Below, piece after piece: positions 12,424 through 22,633 of a stretch of 64,000 nucleotides of DNA. The notes beneath the pieces were generated by a model. The model did no database searches. It saw only the letters and a list, made by a program, of their open reading frames with translations, and was not told the origin of the DNA. The stretch is taken from positions 248,001 to 312,000 of the forward strand of contig MEHQ01002443.1 in assembly GCA_008828725.1 (NCBI GenBank), in the 5' to 3' direction. The stretch comes from Saccharina japonica. Its lineage: Eukaryota; Sar; Phaeophyceae; Laminariales; Laminariaceae. The position numbers and the translations under genes are program-made. Each line of letters starts with the position of its first letter. Positions within the stretch are counted from its first letter, which is position 1.

Positions 12424-12714
12424 ATGAGATTCGACGACGTGTGGGTGTTTAGAAAGTGGCACCAGTTTGACATTGTATATAGGCTCGTTTCAGACAACCC
12501 TACGGGTAAATCCAAGCTCGTTTCCTCAACAGTCGAAATCAGGCGATACAGCACGATTACAACCATTAAAAGGTTTCAGTATGCATTTGGGGGCGGTGGG
12601 AGTTGGATCAAATCGCTTGGGTGGCCAGGGGATGACTGGATACCATCCCCGTTTTTTTCCCAACAACAATTGGCCATGAGACTTTTTTTCAACTATTACG
12701 GGAGACCAAAGTAA
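12424..12714 (+). CDS. Hypothetical protein frame, 96 aa
   Basis: An ATG-started frame of 96 codons inside a longer open stretch (12322-12714). It starts MRFDDVWVFRKW and is rich in aromatic and charged residues, ending in a Gly/Trp-rich part. I recognise no family. It sits 240 bp after the segment related to 15.3 kb, in the stretch that leads to the repeat-protein gene. It could be a remnant of a larger gene, an exon, or chance. Confidence 0.2.
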   Translation: MRFDDVWVFRKWHQFDIVYRLVSDNPTGKSKLVSSTVEIRRYSTITTIKRFQYAFGGGGSWIKSLGWPGDDWIPSPFFSQQQLAMRLFFNYYGRPK

Positions 12715-12955
12715 ACAGGACCTACGGCACACACAAAAACCAATATATTTACCATTTTTTACTAACAATATTTGGTCCTATTTTTTATGGCCCCCCGTCA
12801 TAGTATTAACTTCGCGCATCACCGGCGACACGTGCCACCACACTCCCTGCGGACACAGTGAAGACGCGCACCTTCGGTCTTGCCCAGTTTTCCCTTTTTG
12901 CTCCCCGAGAGGAGGTGCTGGATGAGTCGCTGCCTCTTTTTTTCGTTGATATTTT
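12715..12955. repeat. Short palindromic element related to 53.7-53.9 kb
   Basis: Positions 12715-12810 contain CAGGACCTACGGCACACACAA and ATATTTGGTCCTATTTT, followed by CCCCCCGTCATAG. At 53725-53875 the same blocks occur (GGACCAAATATTG, GTGTGTACCGCAGGTCCTAT, CCCCCGTGATAG) reversed and with inverted ends. This is probably a small MITE-like family. The remaining bases to 12955 show nothing recognised. Confidence 0.45.
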
Positions 12956-13152
12956 TGCGGGGCAGTACGTTAGCATATCACTTGCCTTACCCATTATGTT
13001 GCGTTTATTTTGTTTTATTTTTTCTCTGCTTCACAGTCTGTGACCACATAATTTGTATCTCTCTAGGTTTAGGAATCAGGAAAGAAACTGGGTGTACTGA
13101 TGTGGTTGGGTAGACATAACGGGTTTAATGTGAAGACAACACACACAGTATC
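12956..13152 (+). mobile_element. MITE, right-hand portion
   Basis: Truncated copy of the MITE at 21233-21633. It shares the body blocks CACTTGCCTTACCCATTA, TTCACAGTCTGTGACCAC and the end GGGTTTAATGTGAAGACAAC, closing in ACACACA. The left terminal repeat is missing. It is diverged (for example CTAGGTTTAGGAATCAGG against CTAGGAGTGGGAATCAGG). Confidence 0.75.
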
Positions 13153-15713
13153 TCGCGAGCACTCCAGAAACTGGTATCCCGACCACAATATGAGAAAGGC
13201 TTGAATCTGTGGCTGCCGCGCTGGAGTTATGTTTGCTAGTTGCTGGGGTGGCACGAGCGAGGGCCTGTGATGTACTTCTCCGCAAACAATCTCGGTTTTG
13301 GGAGTTCCAGTGATATCCACGAATCCGATGTAAACAATGCGGTCACAAAAACGTCAAATACCCTACTCACATATATTGACGAAAACTAGAGCACCGCGGC
13401 TGTCGCCAAGGCCAAAGTGTGAAGCGTTTGTGCGGCGGCACTGTTGTTCTTGTGTCTGTATCACGTGGGTGCATGTTACTTGCGAAATCACGAGCAAGCG
13501 TTGGTTCGTAAAGTCGTCCTGCCCCCTTCGCAGCATGCAATTAATTTCAGATTACTTTCTAGGTCGACAGGCGACATGGAACGTGCGACAATTCACACGA
13601 CATCACCGTGAGGCGTGGCCTTCAACAGAATGAAGAGCTTGAGGTACGCCTACTGGCGTTGATCCGTGCCTCTAATATTTCCCCGTGGGGGTTAAGACGT
13701 AGTCTGCGAATACCTCAACAGGCTGAAACATATCGTGTTTTCAACAACTCACAGCAATATTCTCTATGTGTGTCGCAAATTAACGGAACCTTTATTATTG
13801 CTGATCAAAACCAGTCCCACACAAACAGTCTGTCTCCCCACTGAAAACCACCAGCACTAAGACAAACATGTATGCAAATACTGTACACTCTCCGCGCACA
13901 ACACACATTAGTCGGCCAGCAGTGGGCAAAACACACCCCAGTTGGCCACCCTCACACATTACAAACACCATCCGGTCACCATCGTCCATAACTCACGTCA
14001 ATGAGGGGGGGTAAGGACAAGTCTGCGAGCCTCCTGCCTGGGCTCCACGTCTACAGACACCAACCCTTAGTGCAGCGTGCCTCGAGCTATTGCAGCAACT
14101 CAATACAAGTGCTCCCGCCCGAAACACTGCGAGTGCTCGCAGTATCCAAAACAGCTGGACTTAAGCACACCAGTTCCCACGCTTTCATGACTACGAGACG
14201 CAACACTGCCGAAATATTGACAACATCAAGACCAGTACGGACTCTACGCACCCATTTTGAAAACTGGTACGGCAGCTTACGCACACATCATACGTCACAG
14301 TCGGCTCGTCACAAGCTCAGACACGAAACACTACAGGCGTATTCAAGGCGCACCAGGATACAACAGTATTCCAAATAATGACGCAGTGCCCTCACGGTAC
14401 AAACTAGACACAATAGTCGACTCCACACCCGAAACCACAAACCACCGCGTCTGTGCAGCATCTCCGACACAAACATAACGACGAAGAGCACCCCCCCAGC
14501 AATTGCCATATCATACACACATCGGTTAAGGCTCCACACACTCGCATACCTATTCCCGCTACAGAGTACGACGGCACGGTAGCAGTCGTGCATCAGTGCA
14601 GCACCGTATTTGCTATATGCACAGCCTGGAGCTGCAAACCGTGGAATAGTACGCTTGTTGACGATACACGCTACTTGTTTCGGCACATCCGACCGTGCAG
14701 GCAAATTAAGTAAACCGAGTAGGACATCGAGGGCAGCCTCTCGCACTCCAAAGTATGCGTCAACATGACGGATTCGAGGCCGTCATCTTGCCTTATCCGG
14801 CCCAAAGCGGTTCGGCTGTGGGAGAGTTCACTGTGCCATCGGAGCTGCAATCGAAATGGGAATATATACTGTGGGATGTTCCTTTTACATGCCCCATATC
14901 CCGTGGGATGCTTGACGTACCATAGGACGTCGAAACGACTACCTACACTCTTTATTGGCCATTTTATGGAAAAAGTCATGGGATACACCATGCCAATCGA
15001 ACACACAGGCTGGATGAGACGAAGGATTTACCGAACGCATGCATGAATACGACACGATCGGCATACGTTGAATAGAAAAAGCAACACACGTGGCAGGCGA
15101 CACGTGGAGGAGACATATTGCGAATATTCACAAAACACAACTTGGCACACACAAGAACAAATTATCAAGCACTGTAGGGGGGTTCTACGTAAAAATCGGA
15201 ATCGTAACATGTTCAACGCGAAACGATACCACGTTCCCAAATATATCGAACGAACTAAAACGGTTCCGGCTCACTCATGGTTTGACCAATCGGTGAGAAA
15301 TCGACCTTCTGTCGGCATCAATTGTGTCAACCGAAACAACATACTATGCGGCTACCTTACCTGCTTACCTAGAATACACTCCGTTATCCTCCAGGGTCGT
15401 GACGTCTCTATGGCTGAACAATGTAGATCAGTGGATCCATTGGCCAACCAAACGCCTAAAACACGTTGAACTGGAGCGGACCATGTGGCTCTCTCGCCTG
15501 TGTGTCAAACGAAATCATACTACATCGCACACGAAAGGAAATACAGATATCCTACCTCCTGTATGTATTACCCTAGTGGATAGGTTGGTGCCGACGTAAC
15601 TCGAACCCTGAACCCTGTACCCCCCATCTATCGGCTTCATCGGATTGGGTGGTCCACATTCTAGCTAAACGCCACCTGTGTTTCGAAGCCGTGTCTGGAA
15701 GGTCGGTCATACG
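13153..15713. other. Low-repeat region, no gene named
   Basis: Several short frames look protein-like (for instance a minus-strand stretch at ~13200-13360 containing IVYIGFVDITGTP and a plus-strand one at 14765-15046) but none shows a domain. The part 14820-15600 is the partner of the diverged segment at 11.2-12.1 kb. Splice-like signals are too common to decide exon structure by eye. Confidence 0.35.
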
Positions 15714-15989
15714 ATGAAACTGCATGTTTATGTTAAACCAACAACCCAACTTACACCAATGAAAGTGAAACGTTTCTGCCAAGGCAGCAACCCCGATATG
15801 ATAGATATCACTGTCGAACTGGAATCCGAAAGGCGGAACCTTACCGGCAATGCAAGGTGGAAACCAAATATGGATCCGAGCGATGCCACGGTATGGTTAG
15901 TGCCGTGTCTTCGGAGACAAATCACGGGGAGTTCCAATTATCACGCGAGATATGACTTCGCGCAAACTAACCAAGAGCTATCCTACTAA
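15714..15989 (+). CDS. Hypothetical protein frame, 91 aa
   Basis: An ATG-started frame of 91 codons, lysine- and threonine-rich at first (MKLHVYVKPTTQLTPMKVK), then mixed. No signal peptide, membrane segment or known motif is visible. It lies 544 bp before the stop side of the repeat-protein gene and on the opposite strand. It may be an exon or a remnant. Confidence 0.18.
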   Translation: MKLHVYVKPTTQLTPMKVKRFCQGSNPDMIDITVELESERRNLTGNARWKPNMDPSDATVWLVPCLRRQITGSSNYHARYDFAQTNQELSY

Positions 15990-16060
15990 CCCGTAGTTTC
16001 ACAATTGATGAGGTCCACAAAAGATTCAGGCACATAGTGGTGCCCCTACACTGACCTTGC

Positions 16061-16510
16061 TTGGACATCACCTATGGCCCGAAATTGTTGGTGCCCACCT
16101 GTATTCGGCATACACCTGCTTGCTTTGAGACTGGGGTGCAGCTTGAAAGGTCTGTGACAGGGTCACCTGTGCAGCGAAGGTCGCCGCATGAGCCTCTGAA
16201 CCGGCTGCCTGAACGATGGATCAGACGTCAACCACTGTATTCTGTTGAATGGTCTCTAAAGGTGTACACGCATTTGGCACAGGCAGGCGTCGTGGTGGCT
16301 CAAGACAGCAGTAACACAGAAACTCTCGTATGCATTATTCCCATAGCTGCCGAGCTGGCTCGGCCCAAACCTCGAGCTGACTCGTCCCACGTATCGAGTG
16401 ACATCAAGCGGCTCATAAAACATCCCGATGTCCCATATCCCACTACAATAATTCCTATCAATCATGTGGAACTCCTACCATACGATGGATCTTATGCGTT
16501 GTGTTACTGA
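16061..16510 (+). other. Open frame without ATG, 149 codons
   Basis: The plus strand is open for about 450 bp but the frame has no internal Met, so a start inside it is unlikely. If coding it would need to be an exon. The middle reads like a folded protein (ETLVCIIPIAAELARPKP) but I recognise no family. It ends 22 bp before the stop of the convergent repeat-protein gene. Confidence 0.2.
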
Positions 16511-16532
16511 GTACAATCAACATATTCAGTAT

Positions 16533-17894
16533 TCAATGATGAAGAATATAACCGCCAATATCTACCCGCCCCATCGAAGCTGGCCACGTAACCTGGTCGA
16601 TAGGCTGACTGAACGCAGCCCCAAAGGTTACATTTTTTAGCCTGTTCGGCCAAACAACCTGGTCAATACGCTGGTTGAAACACGCCCCGAACGACAAACT
16701 GTCCATCGAGGCCGGCCACGACACATTGTCGATAGGTTGATTGAAGCATTTACCGAACGTCAAATACCAGAGTGAGTCCGGCCACGCGACTCGACAGATA
16801 GGTCGGTTGAAGTAATCCCCGAAGCTCAATCGCCTTAATGAGAAAGGCCACAACACCTTGTCCATAGACTGGTCGAAGCTTTTCCCGAAAGTTAAATGGC
16901 AAAGCAAAGCCGGCCACTTCACTCCCTCGATTGGATGGTTGAAGCAATCTCCGAAACTCAACCGACTCAACAAGCCAGGCCAAACTACGTGGTCGATGGG
17001 CTGGTCAAAGCCGGACCCAAGCAACAAATGCCGCAGCGAGTTTGGCAACACAGCGCAGTGGAGATGTTGACACATGTTAACCGAGACAACTACATCGTGC
17101 CGGAAATATGGGTCCACGGTGTCTTGCTTCAGTTGATCAAAGGTAGACGCAAACACCAGACCCCGCCTACAGGTTGGCCATACGATATCAGGCGTGAGGC
17201 GGTAGAAGTTAGCTCCACATGTCAGACTACGCATCGATGCTGGCCATACAATGGTCTCGATCGTCTGGTTAAACGCGGACCCGAGCCATACACAGGTCAA
17301 CGAATTCGGCCATTTGACACCTTCAACTGCAGAGTTAAAGCTAGAACCACACTTCAAGTACGCAAGGCAGGCTGGCCACTTGACCTCGTTGATCGGCTGA
17401 TTGAAGCTGTTGCCAAACGTTAAATGCGCCACCGAAGCGGGCCACACAACCCTGTGGATTGGTTGATTAAAACTATCGCCGAACTTTATGTACCTTAACG
17501 AGAGTGGCCATCGGACGTGTTCAACGGGCTGGTTAAACCTTGGACCGAACACCAAAACTTCAAGAGCAGTGCGCCAGACTTTGCAATTTACAGAGTGGTT
17601 GGACGATGGTGCAAACGGTATACTCCGCAAAGACTGTGCCACACAAGGCCCAACAGCGACTCGGCTGCGATCCCGCGCACGTAGTACCCGTTGTATTCCT
17701 GTAGGCAGCCAAGTGAGCTTGCCGTGCGACCTTTTGCTTTCGCCTGCCAAACAAGCTTGAAAGGCTTCCCAACGTAGTGGGCGCACGTTCGGCGCCGGCA
17801 CTCGTGAGGGCCAAGATGCGTTCTGGAGTGATTTCAGCTTGTGACGGTTAACCGGTTTAGAACGTGGTGTATTATGTCGGACCATGATGCGCAT
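16533..17894 (-). CDS. FNIP/LRR-like 23-residue repeat protein
   Basis: The first in-frame ATG is at 17894 (453 aa). The frame is open upstream to 18041 without another ATG. From about residue 108 to 448 there are ~15 units of 22-23 residues with the pattern FNQPI-xx-V-x-WP-x-SL-xx-L-x-FG-xx. Examples are FNQPIDNVSWPASMDSLSFG and FDQPIDHVVWPGLLSRLSFG. Units at residues ~245-290 are degenerate. This is the periodicity of FNIP/leucine-rich solenoids found in Dictyostelium, giant viruses and, abundantly, brown algae. Such solenoids usually bind other proteins. The N-terminal ~105 residues are basic and lack repeats. I see no F-box, kinase or membrane segment. The gene is intronless over its repeat region. 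Its actual partner or role cannot be read from sequence. Confidence 0.8.
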   Translation of the reverse strand: MRIMVRHNTPRSKPVNRHKLKSLQNASWPSRVPAPNVRPLRWEAFQACLAGESKRSHGKLTWLPTGIQRVLRARDRSRVAVGPCVAQSLRSIPFAPSSNHSVNCKVWRTALEVLVFGPRFNQPVEHVRWPLSLRYIKFGDSFNQPIHRVVWPASVAHLTFGNSFNQPINEVKWPACLAYLKCGSSFNSAVEGVKWPNSLTCVWLGSAFNQTIETIVWPASMRSLTCGANFYRLTPDIVWPTCRRGLVFASTFDQLKQDTVDPYFRHDVVVSVNMCQHLHCAVLPNSLRHLLLGSGFDQPIDHVVWPGLLSRLSFGDCFNHPIEGVKWPALLCHLTFGKSFDQSMDKVLWPFSLRRLSFGDYFNRPICRVAWPDSLWYLTFGKCFNQPIDNVSWPASMDSLSFGACFNQRIDQVVWPNRLKNVTFGAAFSQPIDQVTWPASMGRVDIGGYILHH

Positions 17895-18041
17895 ACTTGC
17901 GAGATTCCGGCATACCACGCACAAGTCCAAGCATACCACCTCCAGGTTTATTGGTGACGCGTACCAGTGCACTCCATCGTATCCATCGTTGAGCGCTATA
18001 GTCAACGCGTCAAGGGCCAAGTCAGCTATGTCTGCGCGTAA

Positions 18042-19118
18042 TCAAGAACAGCAACAATGCAACAATCGGTATTATTCCACGGTAGCGAAACATTGAAGGG
18101 GGTTGGTCAATGTGCACGCCGATTGTGGTTTCGAAACGAAACAACATTACAATGCGACATTTGAGCCTAGCGGTGTCTGTTATACATCAGTTTATACGTC
18201 TAGTCGGGCGCATATGTATGGCGACAGGCGAGACGCCCTGCCGGTACTCATGGGCAACAATTTAAGATTAACCCAATCAGGGATTGGCGTCGATTAGGTT
18301 TTTCGCGGAACGCGCCTTAAAATGACACTTAGAACACGATGTGGAACGTTCCACATGGTCCTGGTTCGATACTGGAGTAACTACAGTACGTCGTTGTAAC
18401 TGTGTCTGTAGGGAGTCGTCCATGGATCGTGCTTACGTGCAATGTGATTGTGTTTAACAACGTAACAATTGCAAAGGCGGACGCAACACCGGCCGGCCCT
18501 ACACACCTGGTGTCAGTCAGTTGCGAATATACCCCACTTCGTTTGGCTACTGTATTTTTAGTAGTAGTAGTAGTAGTAGTGGTAGTAGGAGTAGTAGGAG
18601 TAGGAGTAGTAGTAGGAGTAGCACGAGTAGTAGAAGCAGTAGCAGTAGCAGTAGCAGTAGTAGTCGTAGTGGTAGCGTGTTATTCAAATCGGCGGTACTT
18701 CGCAATTACGACACATATCAAGTACAGAGAAGACGCAACTCCTCACAACTCGCTGACTCTTGGGATTGTTTATGGATATTACCGTCCTACTGCCTCAAGA
18801 CAAACCACTGCGAACCGTCAGATATAGCTTGAATACACAACTACCGCTCACGGGCAGATACGTAACCCGTATGTTTCACGGTAAAATACGTGCGACCAGA
18901 CTTACAACCATATGTCGGACTCTATCATGCACTCGTCAGTCTCGAGTTTGCTCACTTTTCCTTGTCGCCTTCGAAACGTTCGGCATCAACTTTTCTAACG
19001 CTCTGGCCACAGACGCAGCCCGTCGCAGTCCTCTTCCCGCTCACGCGTCCGTCGTCGACGCTTGTCTGCGGCAAACGTTTGGGTAGATTGCTAGTCACCG
19101 TCAATTCAGTGTTGTTGC
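18042..19118. other. Upstream flank of repeat-protein gene, with TAG microsatellite
   Basis: Positions 18559-18670 are an imperfect TAG/TAGGAG/TAGCAG microsatellite. Frames across it are serine- or valine-only and are artefacts. No TATA or other promoter element could be singled out upstream of 18041. The remainder has no recognised gene. Confidence 0.5.
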
Positions 19119-19580
19119 CTATATAAAGCAACAGTCGTCGTCATGGTCTGCGGTTGCACGCGCGCCCATCCTGTTCGCTCCGGTATTCCCCTCAAACCAT
19201 GTGTGGGTTGGCCTCTGATTGTTCGGGTCGGGCAGAGCGAAAACGATACCATCCAGCCGCTGGTATAACGCGGAGGTGAACATAACCCTGCACATCGAAT
19301 GCAGCTGGACCCCAATCATCAGTAAGGGTGGCTGTTCCCATGTCGGATGCATTGTATACCAGGAATTATTATCGGTGGCGTAGAGCACGATGCTTATCGA
19401 GCTGCAGGGTGGAACGTACCGTGCAATGTTGATAAAATGTCGAACACACATGCACGAAACAGGAGATGCTTTGAACGACATAGACGTGTAATGGCGCGGC
19501 AGAAACACTGTTTCCAGGAGTGCGTGTATTTCGTTTGGGACTATACACCGACCAGGCATAGGGGCGTGTAGCACTACCAT
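19119..19580 (-). CDS. Hypothetical protein, 153 aa
   Basis: A clean ATG-started frame of 153 codons on the same strand as the repeat-protein gene and ~1.2 kb upstream of it. The composition is balanced. The middle looks folded (CVRHFINIARYVPPCSS, then LQLHSMCRVMF-like hydrophobic parts), and the C-terminus is Asp/Cys-rich (DHDDDCCFI). No signal peptide, transmembrane helix or motif I can name. It is long for a chance frame in this window but not decisively so. It may be a real small gene or a fragment of an inserted element. Confidence 0.3.
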   Translation of the reverse strand: MVVLHAPMPGRCIVPNEIHALLETVFLPRHYTSMSFKASPVSCMCVRHFINIARYVPPCSSISIVLYATDNNSWYTMHPTWEQPPLLMIGVQLHSMCRVMFTSALYQRLDGIVFALPDPNNQRPTHTWFEGNTGANRMGARATADHDDDCCFI

Positions 19581-20059
19581 CGATAGAGGGTGCTGACCTT
19601 CAGACTGGCACTACGATAAGGGGGGGTATCCACATGTTTACTACCTAGTATTTGGCCACTCGGACGAGTGGCTGCGAATCTAACTAAAAAATGGACGTCA
19701 ACATAATAGTGTGTTGGCGTTGCGTATCAAAACCTTCAATGGCGGTGCATATAGAACAACAAAAAAACAAAAAACTTCATGATTACAATGCAGTAAAGCA
19801 GTCACCCGGCTGAGTGGCTTTGTGCAGGTGAAATTCAAGCACCTATACATAATCCCCCCACCGTAGCACCAGTCTTCAGAGGGAGACGATGTGTCTGCAA
19901 AGCATGTTTGCTCCAGGCTTATCACACAAAGACAAAGCCTGTATGTTGATGTTTCGAGCCGGAGCCATGTCTTAGGTAGCCGGGCGCACTCGCGACCTTA
20001 TTTTCCACGTGTTTCACGACAAGGCATGTGTATCACGATTGCTTCCCCGACCAATATTT
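19581..20059. other. Intergenic DNA, nothing recognised
   Basis: No repeat family or gene was recognised. A short run of CAAAAAAACAAAAAAC lies near 19760. Confidence 0.4.
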
Positions 20060-20311
20060 ATGTCTGTGGGTGAACGGAACTCACCACTATCCCGTTCATT
20101 TTACACTGTTGGCAAATCACCGACGTTCGAACATGTTTTGGGCAATCAAAATACGAGGAAACTGTTGGTTACGTTTCTTTCGTCCTTCTTGAGTACCAAA
20201 CGGTGCCCAGAAAAGTATACGGCTCGCGTTAGGCAATATCGCGTGGCCATTGTTAGGATGATTGGCGTTCCAATGTGGTTTAGAACGCCGACATTCGCCT
20301 ACGTTCCATAA
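20060..20311 (+). CDS. Hypothetical protein frame, 83 aa
   Basis: An ATG-started 83-codon frame (starting MSVGERNSPLSRSF) inside an open stretch from 20009. It is basic, with a central LLVTFLSSFLS hydrophobic run and a C-terminal MIGVPMWFRTP. The length and composition are protein-like, but no family is recognised. It may be the end of a longer gene whose upstream part is lost. Confidence 0.22.
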   Translation: MSVGERNSPLSRSFYTVGKSPTFEHVLGNQNTRKLLVTFLSSFLSTKRCPEKYTARVRQYRVAIVRMIGVPMWFRTPTFAYVP

Positions 20312-20584
20312 ACTGGTTCAAGTTCAATTACTTATCTTTTTATTATCGCCGGAAGCCCAAGCCGCCTCTTGGAGCCTGGACCGGTGCTACGATTGGAGCT
20401 TGAAGAATATTTTTTCCCAAATATTCTTCTGACTGGTGTGTTTAATATCTACAGTACGAGCAGGGATGCTTTAGTTTTCTGTTTTTCCACAGCCTCATGT
20501 TTTGTTTTCTGGATAGTAAAGTCTTCGACGTAAGTTATATCAGTATTTCGGCTATTAAAGTATCAACGCAAACACCGCATTCGT

Positions 20585-20854
20585 TTATTTTAGTGTGCAG
20601 GAATTTGGTGGTCTGTCCGAACAGCGGGGTGGACTTGCCCTCCTGTGTGCGGTAAAAAAGCAACATTTGAAGTATTGCCCCGTATTCAACGTTTGAAAAT
20701 ATTGTTTTTTATCTTGCAGTGTAATGTTGACGTAAACGTAGTCTCTACGCAAGCCATTGGTTGTGTGTTGACACTTGAATCGTTCTGCAAACGTGTCTTG
20801 GAGTACTTGGTACTGCCTCGTTCCGGAAAGAGGTAACCGGGTATGGTTGCACAT
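20585..20854 (-). CDS. Hypothetical protein frame, 89 aa
   Basis: An ATG-started minus-strand frame of 89 codons with a central RRDYVYVNITLQDKKQYF, suggestive of a beta-rich fold. The plus strand is also open here for 63 codons, so strand is uncertain. About 250 bp further on, the plus strand at ~21030-21215 carries another short protein-like tail ending near 21215. No domain is recognised in either. Confidence 0.2.
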   Translation of the reverse strand: MCNHTRLPLSGTRQYQVLQDTFAERFKCQHTTNGLRRDYVYVNITLQDKKQYFQTLNTGQYFKCCFFTAHRRASPPRCSDRPPNSCTLK

Positions 20855-21232
20855 CTACAGAAATGGCGAAATGCATTTTCTCTTTTTGAAGGCCTGTGCT
20901 CGATCGTAACACAGTTTTACACAACAAAGCGTAAGGGTTCTTATATTAGTGCGTAACGTTTGTGTTGGATTCATCAAGCCAACAATTTACACGTGGTGTG
21001 TATCCACGATGATGTCGCGAGTAAAAATATATTCGCGCGATCTCTGTTTCCTTTTTTTTTCTATGCGGTATATCTTTAAAACCAAAACTCATTTTAATGA
21101 TCGAAAATGTCCCTTCGCGAGTTACTAAAAGTCCTGTACATCGCAAATACAAGCCGTTCTACACTAACTACGATATTGAAACGTCAATCAAGGACCATTC
21201 TAGTGATAGCATGATGTAACCATCCAAACTAT

Positions 21233-21633
21233 GTGTGTGTTGTCTTCACATTAAACCCGTTTTTTCTACTCAGTCTTTTTCGTGTTACCTCGCCCGTGCA
21301 GCAGTCATCTGTTCCTCTTGGGCACGTGTGCTTTTCTTCTAGGGGCGCTTCTGTCTCGCTGCGTCATTTGTATTCTGTTTCATTTCAGAATTTGTTTTCT
21401 ATTTATTTTTTATTCTTTTTTTTTTATCGGCTCGTGTCGTGTTCTCGTACCCGGTACGTTACGCGTCTCACTTGCTTTACCCATTAATTTGCGTTTATTT
21501 TGTTTTGGCTCTTCTCTGTTTCACAGTCTGTGACCACATAATTTGTATCTCTCTAGGAGTGGGAATCAGGACAGGCACTGGGTGTACTGATGTGGTTGAG
21601 TAAAAAGAACGGGTTTAATATGAAGACAACAAG
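21233..21633. mobile_element. MITE with GTTGTCTTCACATTAAACCCG ends, complete copy
   Basis: About 400 bp bounded by inverted ends: left TTGTCTTCACATTAAACCCG, right (reversed) TTGTCTTCATATTAAACCCG, both followed inward by TTCTAC/TTTTAC-like bases. The body carries CGTGTGCTTTTCTTCTAG, GTACCCGGTACGTTACG, and TTCACAGTCTGTGACCAC. Partial copies lie at 5708, 12956-13152, 21655-21690, 44341-44368 plus 45861-46215, and 54290-54611. Size, inverted ends and lack of coding capacity define a miniature inverted-repeat element. The superfamily is unknown. Confidence 0.8.
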
Positions 21634-21856
21634 AACAACAAGAACAACAACAACAATATCAGTACACCCAGTGTCTGTCCTGATTCTTATTAAAAGTGGC
21701 CATATATGTAATATTCCCAGTAAAAATCCTGAAACGTTTGTACTATTCGTGAAACCACTACAGCAGTATAAGCACCGAACAGCTCAGAACCAAGGTATCG
21801 TACACAATACATATCTGTATATGTTAAATAGAACGTTGCCTGTCGTCGTCGTCGCA

Positions 21857-21879
21857 CTAGTAGTAGTAGTAGTAGTAGC

Positions 21880-21915
<36 letters not shown>

Positions 21916-21932
21916 CAGTAGTAGTACAGTAC

Positions 21933-21975
<43 letters not shown>

Positions 21976-21979
21976 CAGC

Positions 21980-22014
<35 letters not shown>

Positions 22015-22051
22015 CAGTAGTGGCAGTAGTAGTAGTATTAAAAGTAGTAGC

Positions 22052-22137
<86 letters not shown>

Positions 22138-22205
22138 GAGGAGGAGTAGTAGTAGTAGTAGTAGTAGTAGCAGTAGTAGTAGTCGTCGTAGTAGTAGTAC
22201 GTAGT
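21857..22205. repeat. TAG/GTA trinucleotide microsatellite, ~350 bp
   Basis: A long GTA run with TAGCAG and TAGGAG interruptions. Frames across it read as polyserine, polyvaline or polyleucine and are artefacts. A fragment of the MITE lies just before it. Confidence 0.95.
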
Positions 22206-22633
22206 CGTCGTATGTTGTCGTAATTTTCAACTTGGAATTAGTGTGGATGGACGTCTGCTGTGGGCAGTGCCGGGGGCGCCCTGGGCCGTCTCGGCCCCGG
22301 ATTTCGTTGAGGGATCCATCGGGTATTATATTCTCGGACAACGATTTGTTTGGGAGATGAGTCCGGCGGGTGCCCTGTGACAACACCGATCGAGCGTTAG
22401 AATGGCCGTCGACAGGCACGGCGAGAAAAACGCGAGGCAGGCGCCGGGGGAGACACGGTCAAAGAGGGGGGAGGGGCTGGCCTCGTACGCGCGGAGTCTG
22501 TGGCGGGCTGGTGGAGAGAGGGGCGTCGCAGGTACATGGCAGCCAGCAGCAAAGCCCCCCCCTCGACCTTTTTGCAGGAGTTCGAGTTTTTCGCGAAAAC
22601 AATATTGCCCGGGGCCCGGGGACATTATGTTTT
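22206..22633. other. GC-rich intergenic segment
   Basis: Locally GC-rich with an open plus-strand frame from 22402 to 23091 (229 codons). The second half of that frame runs over the inverted-repeat element at 22634-23466, and no domain is visible, so I do not call it a gene. Confidence 0.4.

Noticed and set aside
21590..22419. Long Ser-, Val- or Leu-only frames
   Set aside because: Produced by the TAG/GTA microsatellite. Trinucleotide repeats are open in several frames at once. The same holds for 23364-24213 and 44010-44608.
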